Assembly (NCBI GenBank): GCA_015057755.1
Contig: SVDR01000005.1
Coordinates: forward strand, 1-56,891
Length of the DNA: 56,891 nucleotides
Source: Lachnoclostridium sp.
Lineage (GTDB): Bacteria; Bacillota_A; Clostridia; Lachnospirales; Lachnospiraceae
Reading direction: 5' to 3'
The translations under genes and the position numbers were made by a program. Position 1 is the stretch's first letter. Each line of letters starts with the position of its first letter. This document shows, one piece after another, positions 1 to 8,265 of the stretch. Under the pieces are notes generated by a model. That model saw nothing but the letters and a program-made list of their open reading frames with translations, made no database searches and had not been told where the DNA came from.

Positions 1-326
1 TCGCTCTCCCTGATGCAATCGACCAGGCAGTCGTACATTGTATCGAGCATGATATTCTAAAAAGTTTCCTGCTGCATCACCGCGCGGAGGTTACCAATAT
101 GATTCTGAAAGAATTTAATCTGGAAGAACACATTAAATCGGAAAAAGCATATAGTTTTGCAGAAGGTCATGCAGAAGGTCACGCAAAGGGACAAGAAACG
201 GAACGTAGGCGTTTCTCCCAACTCACACAATATCTTATCGATGATTCCCGCATCGAGGACCTTCAAAAAGCTGCTAAAGATCCAAATTATTTGGAACAAC
301 TGATGAAAGAATATCGCATCATATAA
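1..326 (+). pseudogene. 3' fragment of an Rpn-family (PD-(D/E)XK) nuclease gene
   Basis: An open frame enters from the left edge (frame set by GCT at 3) and reads ALPDAIDQAVVHCIEHDIL to the stop at 326. It is nearly identical to the C-terminal third of the gene at 574-1320, so it is the end of a second copy of the same Rpn-type recombination-promoting nuclease/putative transposase. The catalytic domain would lie left of the window. The copy carries an extra EGHAEGHAKG stretch in the linker, eight codons longer than the neighbour. Whether the full gene is intact cannot be judged from here, so it is listed as a fragment. Confidence 0.6.
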
Positions 327-379
327 CACCAGCAGGCGTCTCTCCCATTCCAAAGAGGAAGGCGCCTCCATTTATATAT
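1..379 (+). repeat. Direct repeat, copy A (partner 1020-1373)
   Basis: The stretch from the left edge through the terminator-like hairpin near 334-367 recurs at 1020-1373 with only scattered substitutions and one 24-base length difference in the glycine/histidine linker. The repeat covers the C-terminus of the Rpn gene plus its downstream hairpin and ends at TTTATATAT in both copies. This is seen directly in the sequence. It suggests a local duplication or recombination between Rpn paralogues. Confidence 0.85.
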
Positions 380-573
380 TTTGCCAATATCTTTCCGCTA
401 GGTTTTGTGCTATTTTATTCGTACATCTTTTAAACCTCATTCCTTGAGGTTCTTTGCCCATTCTCTGGGTATCTGTGGTATCTGAATTTCTGATCTTTTA
501 TTTCTGAATTCAACTCCACAACATTTACAACCTAATATGATTCTAGTAAAATGGAGACACAAACCCGGATGAT

Positions 574-1320
574 TTGACGGTTACGACCATCGAAAATGTC
601 TTATACCTGGGTATGAAGAATGATGTTTCATTCATCATCAACAATCAACTGCATTTATACGAGGCGCAGTCCACATGGAATCCAAACATGCCGCTCCGCG
701 GTCTGTTCTACTTCTCAGACGTGTATCAGGGGTACATAGCGGAGCATGAACTCAACGTTTACGGTACAAAACGTATTGATCTTCCGACTCCAAACTACAT
801 TGTCTTTTACAATGGTACTGCAAATGAACCGGATTCCAGAACATTACGCCTCTCAGATTCTTTTATCAAACACGACGGCGAAGAAGCTTGTTTAGAATGT
901 ACTGCCACGATGCTCAATATCAACTTCGGCCATAACCAACAGCTAATGGAGGCCTGCCACGAACTCTACGAATATTCCTGTCTGATTGAACAGGTTCGAA
1001 TCGGTACTCGTTCCGGTTTCGCTCTCCCTGATGCAATCGACCAGGCAGTCGTACATTGTATCGAGCATGATATTCTAAAAAGTTTCCTGCTGCATCACCG
1101 CGCGGAGGTTACCAATATGATTCTGAAAGAATTTAATCTGGAAGAGCACATTAAATCAGAAAAAGCATATAGTTTTGAAGAAGGTCAGGAATTGGAACGC
1201 AAGCGTTTCTCCCAACTCACACAATATCTTATCGATGATTCCCGCATCGAGGATCTTCAAAAAGCTGCTAAAGATCCGAATTATTTGGAACAACTGATGA
1301 ACGAATATCACATCATATAA
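574..1320 (+). CDS. Rpn-family recombination-promoting nuclease, 5'-decayed
   Basis: The protein (248 aa) contains the PD-(D/E)XK core of Rpn nucleases: the Asp in KNDVSF and the ExQ pair in LYEAQSTWNPNMPLR, followed by the family's IVFYNG segment and a C-terminal helical region. The TTG at 574 is only the first usable start and has no ribosome-binding site. Codons upstream (N-P-D-D-L) still match the family, and deleting one A from the run at 548-551 would extend the frame a little further, so the N-terminus looks truncated or frameshifted. Rpn proteins are DNA endonucleases tied to recombination and phage defence. This copy may be inactive, although the catalytic residues remain. Confidence 0.65.
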   Translation: MTVTTIENVLYLGMKNDVSFIINNQLHLYEAQSTWNPNMPLRGLFYFSDVYQGYIAEHELNVYGTKRIDLPTPNYIVFYNGTANEPDSRTLRLSDSFIKHDGEEACLECTATMLNINFGHNQQLMEACHELYEYSCLIEQVRIGTRSGFALPDAIDQAVVHCIEHDILKSFLLHHRAEVTNMILKEFNLEEHIKSEKAYSFEEGQELERKRFSQLTQYLIDDSRIEDLQKAAKDPNYLEQLMNEYHII

Positions 1321-1373
1321 CACCAACAGGCGTCTCTCCCATTGCAAAAAGGAGGGCGCCTCCATTTATATAT
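1020..1373 (+). repeat. Direct repeat, copy B (partner 1-379)
   Basis: This is the second copy of the left-edge repeat. It covers the 3' end of the Rpn gene and its downstream hairpin (arms near 1328-1340 and 1351-1361). It differs from copy A by 24 missing bases in the linker and a few substitutions. Confidence 0.85.
1328..1373 (+). terminator. Terminator-like hairpin after the Rpn gene
   Basis: AGGCG at 1328-1332 pairs with CGCCT at 1357-1361, with further pairing between the CTCTCC and GGAGGG segments. The hairpin is followed by an A/T-rich stretch rather than a clean U-run. It is conserved in the repeat copy at 334-367. Confidence 0.45.
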
Positions 1374-1400
1374 CGTTACAAGTCATCTTGCATCTCAAAC

Positions 1401-1442
1401 CAAAAAATCCCCAGAAAGTTTCCTTCAAAACCTTCTGGGGAT
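1401..1442 (-). terminator. Rho-independent terminator of the DUF362 gene
   Basis: The perfect 10-bp arms ATCCCCAGAA (1407-1416) and TTCTGGGGAT (1433-1442) form a hairpin. Read on the minus strand it is followed by six U from the A-run at 1402-1407. It lies 10 bases after the stop of the DUF362 gene. Confidence 0.9.
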
Positions 1443-1451
1443 GATAAACTT

Positions 1452-2318
1452 TTATTCCACTTCAACCAGTTCATACTCTCTGGAACCGTAGCCAAGCTCT
1501 GCTGCAGCCTCGATTGTATGCACACCATTTCTGGAATTGATTCTCTCTAAGAGATGCTCTTTGCCCGGATCCTCGCATGCGTTTACAAGGTCGATACAAG
1601 CCTGATCGATAGCGATCGGGTCAAGAGATACTAAGATACCGATGTCTTTGATGCACGGATCTTCTGCTTTTGCACAGCAGTCACAGTCAACGGACATGTT
1701 CTTCATTACGTTTACGTAGATGATATTGCCCTTGAAGTAATCGATAACGGAACCTGCAGCATCTGCCATGGACTCTAAGAAGGAATCATGGTCTGCTGTC
1801 CAGATTTTCTCAGGCTCGCCTGCGCCGTGGATGTATGCTTTACCGAAGGAAGAAGCAACACCGATGGATAACTGCTTGAGCGCTCCGCCGTAACCGCCCA
1901 TCGGATGGCCCTTAAAGTGGGAAAGCACTACCATGGACTCATACTTTGCAGTGTTCTTACCAATATAGTTTTTCTTGATCACTTTTCCGTTCGGGATCTC
2001 TAATTCGATGTCCGGACCTTCTGCGTCAAGAAGATCGAAGTTAAAATAGCGGCTCCAGCCGTGAGCTTCGATTGCCTTTACATGCTTTTCTGTTGTGTTT
2101 CTCTGTCCATCATAAGCTGTGTTACACTCGGTCACAACGCCGCCAACGTGCTCAATGATCGGTTTCCAGAAATTCGGTCTTAAGAAGTTCTGGTTGCCCG
2201 GCTCGCCGGAATGAACTTTGATCGCAACTTTGCCCGGTAACGGTTTCTCAACTAATTTGTACAGTTCGAGAACTTTCTCCGGTGTGATTGTTTTTGAGAA
2301 ATAAACTTTAGATTTCAT
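1452..2318 (-). CDS. DUF362 family protein
   Basis: This 288-aa cytosolic protein matches the DUF362 family, which is common in clostridia and often found with iron-sulfur redox proteins; its function is not established. Visible features are the central glycine-rich segment with conserved lysine and histidine residues (SHFKGHPMGGYGGALKQ, about 133-149) and a cysteine cluster at about 212-222 (CDCC and PC) that could hold a metal cluster. The start has an AAAGGGG-type ribosome-binding site. Its neighbour on the same strand is a ferredoxin-type aldo/keto reductase, now truncated, so the two were probably a redox pair. Confidence 0.85.
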   Translation of the reverse strand: MKSKVYFSKTITPEKVLELYKLVEKPLPGKVAIKVHSGEPGNQNFLRPNFWKPIIEHVGGVVTECNTAYDGQRNTTEKHVKAIEAHGWSRYFNFDLLDAEGPDIELEIPNGKVIKKNYIGKNTAKYESMVVLSHFKGHPMGGYGGALKQLSIGVASSFGKAYIHGAGEPEKIWTADHDSFLESMADAAGSVIDYFKGNIIYVNVMKNMSVDCDCCAKAEDPCIKDIGILVSLDPIAIDQACIDLVNACEDPGKEHLLERINSRNGVHTIEAAAELGYGSREYELVEVE

Positions 2319-2397
2319 AGTATGTTTACCCCTTTCCCTTTATGAGACATTCGATATTTCGTGCGCCATTTCTACCGCTCCGAATCGGAGACACAGC

Positions 2398-2973
2398 TTA
2401 CTTACCGAAATAATCTTTGATTTCCTGCATTCTGCCCACCTGGTCCACATGGAACGGGCAAGTAGCATTGCAGTGACCGCAGCCGACACAATCTTCAGCG
2501 TGTTTGTTTAACTGCATATAATGATCCTTCGCCATCATATCCCCAACACGAGTAAGATCATAATACTTGTTGATCAGACCCACATTCAAACCTGCCGGGC
2601 ACGGCTGACAATGGTTACAGTATACACAAACACCCTTGGCGTCCTGTGGCGCGAGTGTTCCGAGCACCGAATAATCCTTCTCCTCCGGAGATGCCTTCAG
2701 GAACCCGAGCACGCGCTTCAGATCCTCGCGATTTCTCACACCCGGAAGTGTTGTAAGGACGCCTGGCTTATCTAAAGCATACTGTAAACACTGGTATTCT
2801 GTCAATGCATGTTTTAACGGAGAGGTCTCGGCTTTTAAAAGCTTTCCGCCGCCAAAAGGTTTCATAACCGAAATACCCACTCCCATTGCCTCGCATCTGC
2901 GGTACATGGCCATACGCTCGTCCACTTCGCCATACGCATAATCACCATGGCGGTAATCATACGCCGAATTGAT
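2398..2973 (-). pseudogene. Aldo/keto reductase with 4Fe-4S domain, N-terminal half deleted
   Basis: From about 2973 the minus strand encodes the C-terminal half of an iron-sulfur aldo/keto reductase. It includes the segment DERMAMYRRCEAMGVGISVM, a strand with the GVRN phosphate-binding region, then two cluster-binding Cys groups (CVYCNHCQPCP and CVGCGHCNATCP). The first half of the TIM barrel, including the catalytic Asp-Tyr-Lys-His region, is missing. Upstream of 2973 the frame runs into unrelated sequence inside the neighbouring DUF2974 gene. The formal ORF start at 3066 has no ribosome-binding site and overlaps that gene out of frame. This is a deletion remnant. Confidence 0.85.
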
Positions 2974-2983
2974 ATTTTTCTGC

Positions 2984-4060
2984 TTATTCGCTCTTTTTCT
3001 GTCCTTCCCGGACCACTTGCACCAAATCTCCCAGGCGGTCGGAAATGGTCTGCCGTTTCTTCTCATCCATCACCAGAGACTTCACATAATTTTTAATCTG
3101 CTTCGGATGGATCAGCTCTTCTGTCTTTACCGCGCCCCCTGATGTGAGAATATCATAAATCACATCTACAAAATCATTCCGCTCCTCAGGCGTCATGGCG
3201 ACCAGCCAGGCTTTTGTCGTCAGGTCCATGAATTTCGATCCCTCAGACAACTCCTCCATTTGTATAAAATCATTTCGAAGGACTTCCCAGGAATATGGAT
3301 CATGCTGCATCGGACCGATCTGCTTACTTTTGATGATCGTATGCGGTTCTGCATGTTCAAACAAAATGCCTACGATCGAAGACTCCGGAACATAGGAATG
3401 TATTTTGGGAACAACCGCCATATAACCGGCTTCTGCCATCATGCTCTCCGAAAAGCCCGGACCGTCCATATTGTAAATCTCAACAACCCGCTGCTGCAAT
3501 GCTTCCTCTGATTTTGCTGCCGCATATACAGCCAGATTTCCACCCTTGGAATGTCCGGTCAGGCGAATCGGATGCAGGGTGTGAATGGAAAATTCCTCTA
3601 GGTATTTTAGGGCTTCTCTCTGCGCCGGAATGCTGTCCTGAAAGGTCATGTTAAAATCCTCTTTCCAGCCAACCAGAGTCCTGTCTGTTCCGCGGAACGT
3701 CAGCACTGCCGTTCCATCCCCAAGATAATATGTGATCGCAGCAAACTGGGTTTCTTCTTCCGGAACAAAGATGCTGCAGTAAAATGACAACTCCACCGAA
3801 CCAAACCGCTCTGTATCAGCTGCCGCTTCCAAAAGTTCCAGATCCTTTTTCACACGAACCTTGTTTTCCAGATCACTCTGCGCAAAAAAGCAAACCGCCG
3901 CCTCGTGCAGAGAAATTCGTCGGTTTGGAGTATCTGGAACAATCCCGTCAAACTGTATGTAAGAGAGCGTCGAGAAAATCAGCATATCCACCGGACTCGA
4001 TCCGATTTTTGAAAATGGGAGATCTCCTCTCCACTCTAAATAATCAAACATATCGTACAT
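2984..4060 (-). CDS. DUF2974 (Mbeg1-like) alpha/beta-hydrolase
   Basis: A protein of about 358 aa of the DUF2974 family of lipase-like alpha/beta hydrolases. The nucleophile elbow GHSKGGNLAVYAA is clear. An Asp (YNMDGPGF) and a late His (MQHDPYSW) could complete the triad. The substrate is unknown. The start is placed at 4060, since AAGGAGG lies 9 bases before this ATG, while the ATG at 4081 lies upstream of that site. The stop is only about 11 bases from where the truncated aldo/keto reductase becomes recognisable, so the deletion junction lies right at its 3' end. The C-terminus has a normal length for the family. Confidence 0.8.
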   Translation of the reverse strand: MYDMFDYLEWRGDLPFSKIGSSPVDMLIFSTLSYIQFDGIVPDTPNRRISLHEAAVCFFAQSDLENKVRVKKDLELLEAAADTERFGSVELSFYCSIFVPEEETQFAAITYYLGDGTAVLTFRGTDRTLVGWKEDFNMTFQDSIPAQREALKYLEEFSIHTLHPIRLTGHSKGGNLAVYAAAKSEEALQQRVVEIYNMDGPGFSESMMAEAGYMAVVPKIHSYVPESSIVGILFEHAEPHTIIKSKQIGPMQHDPYSWEVLRNDFIQMEELSEGSKFMDLTTKAWLVAMTPEERNDFVDVIYDILTSGGAVKTEELIHPKQIKNYVKSLVMDEKKRQTISDRLGDLVQVVREGQKKSE

Positions 4061-4205
4061 AACGATCGCCTCCTTATACATTAATGATAAAAAAATTCCC
4101 AGATATTATCAAGAAAACTTCTCCTTAAGTTTTATGAAGATTTTCTAAACTTATGTAAGAATCCGCAATTGACAACAAATGCGTCGCGTAGTATAGTTAA
4201 AATAC

Positions 4206-4303
4206 AACTGAAACGGAGTGCTGGTAAATCGGCCGGCTGAGACGAGAATCGTTTTCTCGAATCCTTGAACCTGATCTGGATAATGCCAGCGTAGGAAGAT
4301 ATG
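4206..4303 (+). promoter_or_regulatory. TPP riboswitch (THI box)
   Basis: Hallmark aptamer segments appear in order: GGAGTGC, GGCTGAGA, a variable GAGAATCG/TTCTCGA stem, CCTTGAACCTGATCTGGAT and AATGCCAGCGTAGGAAG. It lies upstream of thiamine-related genes and ahead of an intrinsic terminator, so thiamine pyrophosphate should switch transcription off. Confidence 0.95.
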
Positions 4304-4329
4304 ATTTCAAACTGAGACAAGTATTTTCA

Positions 4330-4366
4330 AACACTCTGGTATCCTGGATTCCGGAGTGTTTTTCTT
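4330..4366 (+). terminator. Riboswitch-controlled intrinsic terminator
   Basis: AACACTCTGG (4330-4339) pairs with CCGGAGTGTT (4351-4360), followed by TTTTTCTTTT. It lies between the TPP aptamer and the first gene, as expected for the expression platform. Confidence 0.9.
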
Positions 4367-4456
4367 TTACATTCCGATTCCCTGATACCGTCACTCAGTC
4401 GAATCATCCACACGCTCTCCCAGATTCACCAATCATTTTTTAAGGAGGATGCATCA

Positions 4457-4753
4457 ATGAATGCAAGTGTAGGAATTCAGGTAGTACCAAAAGTAAACAG
4501 TGATGAGGAAGTGATCCGCATTGTGGACGCGGTCCTCGATTACATCAAATCCACCGGTCTGAATTATTTTGTGGGACCTCTCGAAACATCCATCGAGGGT
4601 GATTTTGACGAGCTGATGGCAGTCGTGAAAGAGTGCCAGATCGTCGCTGCAAAAGCCGGTGCGAAGTCCATTTCCACTTATGTGAAGATCAACTATCGTC
4701 CGGAAGGAGACGTATTAACCATTGAAAAGAAAGTTTCCAAATATCACGAATAA
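4457..4753 (+). CDS. Thiamine-binding protein, MTH1187/YkoF family
   Basis: A 98-aa ferredoxin-fold protein of the Thiamine_BP family (MTH1187/YkoF-like), with typical N-terminal ASVGIQVVPKV and a central GPLETSIEGDFDELM. Members bind thiamine or related pyrimidines in the cytosol. It is the first gene after the TPP riboswitch, preceded by AAGGAGG, and overlaps the permease gene by 32 bases. It may bind the imported compound or act as a soluble helper of the transporter; this role is inferred from context. Confidence 0.88.
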   Translation: MNASVGIQVVPKVNSDEEVIRIVDAVLDYIKSTGLNYFVGPLETSIEGDFDELMAVVKECQIVAAKAGAKSISTYVKINYRPEGDVLTIEKKVSKYHE

Positions 4754-5486
4754 TATCTGGTCATGCTCTGCGGTCATTCTGGTTCTGATCGTCTGGCAGT
4801 TCATCTGTTCCATTGGATTGGTGGAAAGCTTTATGCTCCCCTCTCCGGTTCAGGTTGTACAGGCGTTCATTTCCGAATTTCCGGCTCTGATGGAGCATTC
4901 CGTGATCACGCTGGCTGAAGCATTCTTAGGACTTTCCCTCGGAATTCTTCTCGGTTTTGTGATGGCAGTGCTCATGGACCAGTTTGAACCGCTTTATAAA
5001 GCATGTTATCCACTGATCGTGCTGACACAGACGATCCCGACGGTCGCGATCGCACCGCTTCTTGTTCTGTGGTTCGGCTACGAAATGACTCCGAAAGTTA
5101 TTTTAATTGTCATTACGACGTTTTTCCCGATCACCATCGGTCTGTTAAATGGGTTTCGCTCAGTTGACCCGGACTCCGTCCATCTGCTCCGTGCCATGGG
5201 CGCAGGACGATGGCAGATTTTTACCTGCCTCAAGTTTCCGGGATCCATGTCCCAGTTTTTCTCCGGACTCCGGATCTCTGCCTCTTACGCAGTGGTCGGC
5301 GCGGTGATCTCCGAATGGCTGGGCGGCTTTGGCGGTCTTGGTGTCTACATGACACGTGTAAAAAAAGCGTTTGCATTTGACAAAATGTTCGCTGTCATTT
5401 TCTTGATCTCCATCATTAGTCTGTTGCTGATGAAAGGCGTGGATTTCATGCAGAAAAAGTGCATGCCTTGGGAAAAAGGAGAGTAA
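4722..5486 (+). CDS. thiX: ABC transporter permease for thiamine precursor (ThiX)
   Basis: A 254-aa membrane permease of the SsuC/ThiX (BPD_transp_1) type with about six helices and the EAA-loop segment LRAMGAGRWQIFTCLKFPGS facing the ATPase. It starts with TTG at 4722 inside the preceding gene, 12 bases after an AAGGAG. Together with the THI5-like binding protein and the ATPase it forms an importer. In Bacillus the orthologous ThiXYZ brings in formylaminopyrimidine, a breakdown product of thiamine, for salvage. The TPP riboswitch supports the thiamine link; the exact substrate is inferred. Confidence 0.85.
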   Translation: MKRKFPNITNNIWSCSAVILVLIVWQFICSIGLVESFMLPSPVQVVQAFISEFPALMEHSVITLAEAFLGLSLGILLGFVMAVLMDQFEPLYKACYPLIVLTQTIPTVAIAPLLVLWFGYEMTPKVILIVITTFFPITIGLLNGFRSVDPDSVHLLRAMGAGRWQIFTCLKFPGSMSQFFSGLRISASYAVVGAVISEWLGGFGGLGVYMTRVKKAFAFDKMFAVIFLISIISLLLMKGVDFMQKKCMPWEKGE

Positions 5487-5489
5487 TTT

Positions 5490-6503
5490 ATGAAAAAACA
5501 GATGATCGCAGCCATGCTCGCCGCTTCCGTTGCACTTACAGCAACTGCCTGCAGCAGCGCAAATGGCACTGACAATACAACAACTGCAAAGAACGATTTA
5601 GAAAAGATCACATTTGTCCTCGACTGGACACCGAACACCAATCATACCGGTCTCTACGTAGCTCAGTCCAAGGGTTATTTTGAAGAAGCCGGTCTGGATG
5701 TAGAGATCGTTCAGCCTCCGGAAGACGGAGCCGTTGTCCTCGTTGCATCAGGCAAAGCTGAATTTGGCGTATCCTTCCAGGATTCTCTTGCTCCCGCTCT
5801 GGAAGCGGATACTGCACTCCCGGTTACTGCGGTTGCCTCCGTCATCCAGCACAACACCTCAGGTATCATCTCCCGAAAAGGCGAGGGTATGGACCGTCCA
5901 AAGGGAATGGAGGAGCACAGCTACGCCACATGGAATGGCGGAATCGAACTGGCTACCATCAAACACATCATCGAAGCCGATGGCGGCGACTATGAAAAAT
6001 TAGAACTGATTCCAAGTACCGTGACCGACGAAGTTTCTGCTCTTCGCTCCAATTCCGTAGACTCCATCTGGGTCTTCTACGCCTGGGCAGGTGTAAAAAC
6101 AGGACTGGAAAACCTGGAGACCGACTACTTTGCATTTGCTGACATCGATCCGGTCTTCGACTACTACACTCCGGTCCTGATTTCCAACAACACGTTCCTT
6201 GAGGAACAGCCGGATACAGCGAAAGCGTTCCTCTCCGCAGTAAGCAAGGGCTACGAATTCGCCATGGAACATCCGGAAGAAGCTGCCGACATTCTGGTTG
6301 CAGCCGCTCCGGAACTGGACAAAGAGCTGGTTCTTGCCAGCCAGAATTATTTAGCCGACAAGTATCAGGCCGACGCTCCGTACTGGGGCTATCTGGACCC
6401 GGAACGCTGGAACAATTTCTACCGCTGGGTCAATGAAAACAGCCTGACAGAATCTGAAGTTCCGCTGGACAGCGGATTTACAAACGAATTTTTACCACAG
6501 TAA
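5490..6503 (+). CDS. thiY: THI5/NMT1-like substrate-binding lipoprotein (ThiY)
   Basis: A 337-aa extracytoplasmic binding protein. The signal peptide ends in a lipobox before the Cys of TATACSS (about residue 21). The mature part opens with FVLDWTPNTNHTGLYVAQ, the hallmark of the NMT1/THI5 family that binds hydroxymethyl- or formylaminopyrimidine. It follows the permease by 3 bases and has a GGAGAG-type ribosome-binding site. It should capture the pyrimidine ligand at the membrane for ThiX/ThiZ. Confidence 0.9.
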   Translation: MKKQMIAAMLAASVALTATACSSANGTDNTTTAKNDLEKITFVLDWTPNTNHTGLYVAQSKGYFEEAGLDVEIVQPPEDGAVVLVASGKAEFGVSFQDSLAPALEADTALPVTAVASVIQHNTSGIISRKGEGMDRPKGMEEHSYATWNGGIELATIKHIIEADGGDYEKLELIPSTVTDEVSALRSNSVDSIWVFYAWAGVKTGLENLETDYFAFADIDPVFDYYTPVLISNNTFLEEQPDTAKAFLSAVSKGYEFAMEHPEEAADILVAAAPELDKELVLASQNYLADKYQADAPYWGYLDPERWNNFYRWVNENSLTESEVPLDSGFTNEFLPQ

Positions 6504-6518
6504 TCACAGGAGGCTGCC

Positions 6519-7265
6519 ATGACAGTTCTGCAAGTCAACAACGTCTCGAAATCCTTCGAGCAGGAAAAAATCATACAGAATATCTCGCTGGAACTGCATG
6601 AAGGCGAAATCGTCTCCCTTCTCGGCGTCAGCGGAGGCGGAAAAACTACATTATTTAACATCATTGCAGGACTCAGTACGCCGGATGAGGGAACTGTCAT
6701 TCTGGAAGGTGAGGATATCACGGGAAAACCGGGCAGTATCAGCTATATGCTGCAAAAAGACCTGCTTCTGCCTTATCGCACCATTGTTGATAACGTGGCT
6801 CTCCCGCTCATCATTCGCGGAGAAAAGAAAGCAGCGGCCCGTGAAACAGCAGCCGGCTATTTCGAAGAATTCGGTCTGAAAGGCACAGAGCAAAAATACC
6901 CGTCCCAGCTCTCCGGAGGCATGAAACAGCGTGCGGCTCTGCTTCGCACTTATCTGTTTTCCGAAAAGGTGGCGCTTCTGGATGAACCATTTTCCGCCTT
7001 GGATATGCTGACAAAAAGCTCCGTGCACGAATGGTATCTGGATGTAATGGAGAAGATCAGGCTCTCCACGCTTTTCATCACCCACGACATCGATGAAGCG
7101 ATCCTGCTCTCTGACCGCATTTACCTGCTTACCGGCAAACCAGGCACGCTGACGAAAGAAATCGTCATCAAAGAGCCAAAGCCTCGGAGAAAAGATTTCC
7201 ATATTTCAGAAGAATTTCTGAACTATAAACGGGAAATCCTTACCCATCTGGAACAAAACAAATAA
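6519..7265 (+). CDS. thiZ: ABC transporter ATPase (ThiZ)
   Basis: A 248-aa nucleotide-binding subunit with all ABC motifs: Walker A GVSGGGKTT (about 38-46), Q-loop YMLQKD, signature LSGGMKQRAALLRTY, Walker B VALLDEPFSALD and switch His in FITHDIDEA. It is close to the nitrate/sulfonate/taurine-type ATPases. AGGAGG lies upstream of the ATG. It is the last gene of the TPP-controlled operon and powers ThiX. Confidence 0.9.
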   Translation: MTVLQVNNVSKSFEQEKIIQNISLELHEGEIVSLLGVSGGGKTTLFNIIAGLSTPDEGTVILEGEDITGKPGSISYMLQKDLLLPYRTIVDNVALPLIIRGEKKAAARETAAGYFEEFGLKGTEQKYPSQLSGGMKQRAALLRTYLFSEKVALLDEPFSALDMLTKSSVHEWYLDVMEKIRLSTLFITHDIDEAILLSDRIYLLTGKPGTLTKEIVIKEPKPRRKDFHISEEFLNYKREILTHLEQNK

Positions 7266-7282
7266 ATCTATTTCTTTACAAC

Positions 7283-7332
7283 AAAAATGGCCGAATGATT
7301 CTGTTTCAAGATCATTCGACCATTTTTCTTTT
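7283..7332. terminator. Bidirectional terminator between thiZ and the DMT transporter
   Basis: The arms AAAAATGG-CGAATGAT (7283-7299) and ATCATTCG-CCATTTTT (7311-7327) give a long hairpin with U-runs in both directions, and it sits between convergent genes. Confidence 0.9.
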
Positions 7333-8242
7333 ATTCGCCTTCTAAAACTGCAAGCATTAAAATACCCACAATAATGATACCGATAAATATGTACTGTTTC
7401 TTTGTCAGCTTTTCCTTCAGGAAAATTCTTGATAAGAGCAGCGATACAACACATACGCTGGAAAGGATCGGGGCTGCGATGGCTCCGTTTCCACTCATAG
7501 CGTATACGTATGTCAGCTGTCCGGCTGTCTCGCAAACAGCTGCGATCACCTTGTCTTTCTGCTTCGGAAGTTCAAACGCCACGCGTTTCCATTTCATGAA
7601 AAGGAATAAGATCAGACCCACGATCGCAAATGTCAATTCGTAGGAAACGTTCGCTACCAACTCGATATTGTCTGCGTTTACTCCGATCAGCGGGCTTGAT
7701 TCCAGTTCCAGGAAGAAAATGTCAAGGAAACTTCCAAGAGCATCAATAAACGCATAGCAGAACGGCATTGCAAATGCCACAACTGCCAGTCTCTTTCCGA
7801 GTTTCTGTCTTCTGTTTACGTCTGCGCTGCCTTCTGTATAGCTGACACCGATAATACCAACTACGATCACTGCGATCGCACACCATACTGCCGGCGCAAT
7901 ACTTTCACCTAAGAAGATCACGCATAAAATAGAGCACATCGCTCCGGCGGTATTTTCAATCGGATCTGCTAAAGATTCCTCAATAAATCTGATTCCGAAA
8001 AAGGAACATGCCATCGATACGATGTAGCACAAGGATACCGGAGCGTACGCGATCAGGTTTCTCGGATCATAACCGATGTCCGTTGTCAGCAGCGTAAATA
8101 CCGCATGAATTCCCATGACTGCTCCGACTAATACGCAAACTCTTAAATGATCGTATCTGCAGTCTTCATGTGAACCTTTTTTATAAAAAAGTTCTGCCAG
8201 GCCCCACAATAAAGTTGTCACCAGGGTGAAAAATAACCACAT
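7331..8242 (-). CDS. DMT/EamA-family transporter
   Basis: A 303-aa integral membrane protein with about ten hydrophobic helices in two related halves, as in the drug/metabolite transporter superfamily. The second half carries the typical GNGAIAAPILSSVCVVSLLLSRIFLKEKLT stretch of EamA proteins. The substrate is unknown. AGGAGG precedes the ATG. It follows the 171-aa acidic protein by 23 bases on the same strand, so the two are probably cotranscribed. Confidence 0.85.
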   Translation of the reverse strand: MWLFFTLVTTLLWGLAELFYKKGSHEDCRYDHLRVCVLVGAVMGIHAVFTLLTTDIGYDPRNLIAYAPVSLCYIVSMACSFFGIRFIEESLADPIENTAGAMCSILCVIFLGESIAPAVWCAIAVIVVGIIGVSYTEGSADVNRRQKLGKRLAVVAFAMPFCYAFIDALGSFLDIFFLELESSPLIGVNADNIELVANVSYELTFAIVGLILFLFMKWKRVAFELPKQKDKVIAAVCETAGQLTYVYAMSGNGAIAAPILSSVCVVSLLLSRIFLKEKLTKKQYIFIGIIIVGILMLAVLEGE

Positions 8243-8265
8243 AAAAGCCTCCTGTTTTTATACGA

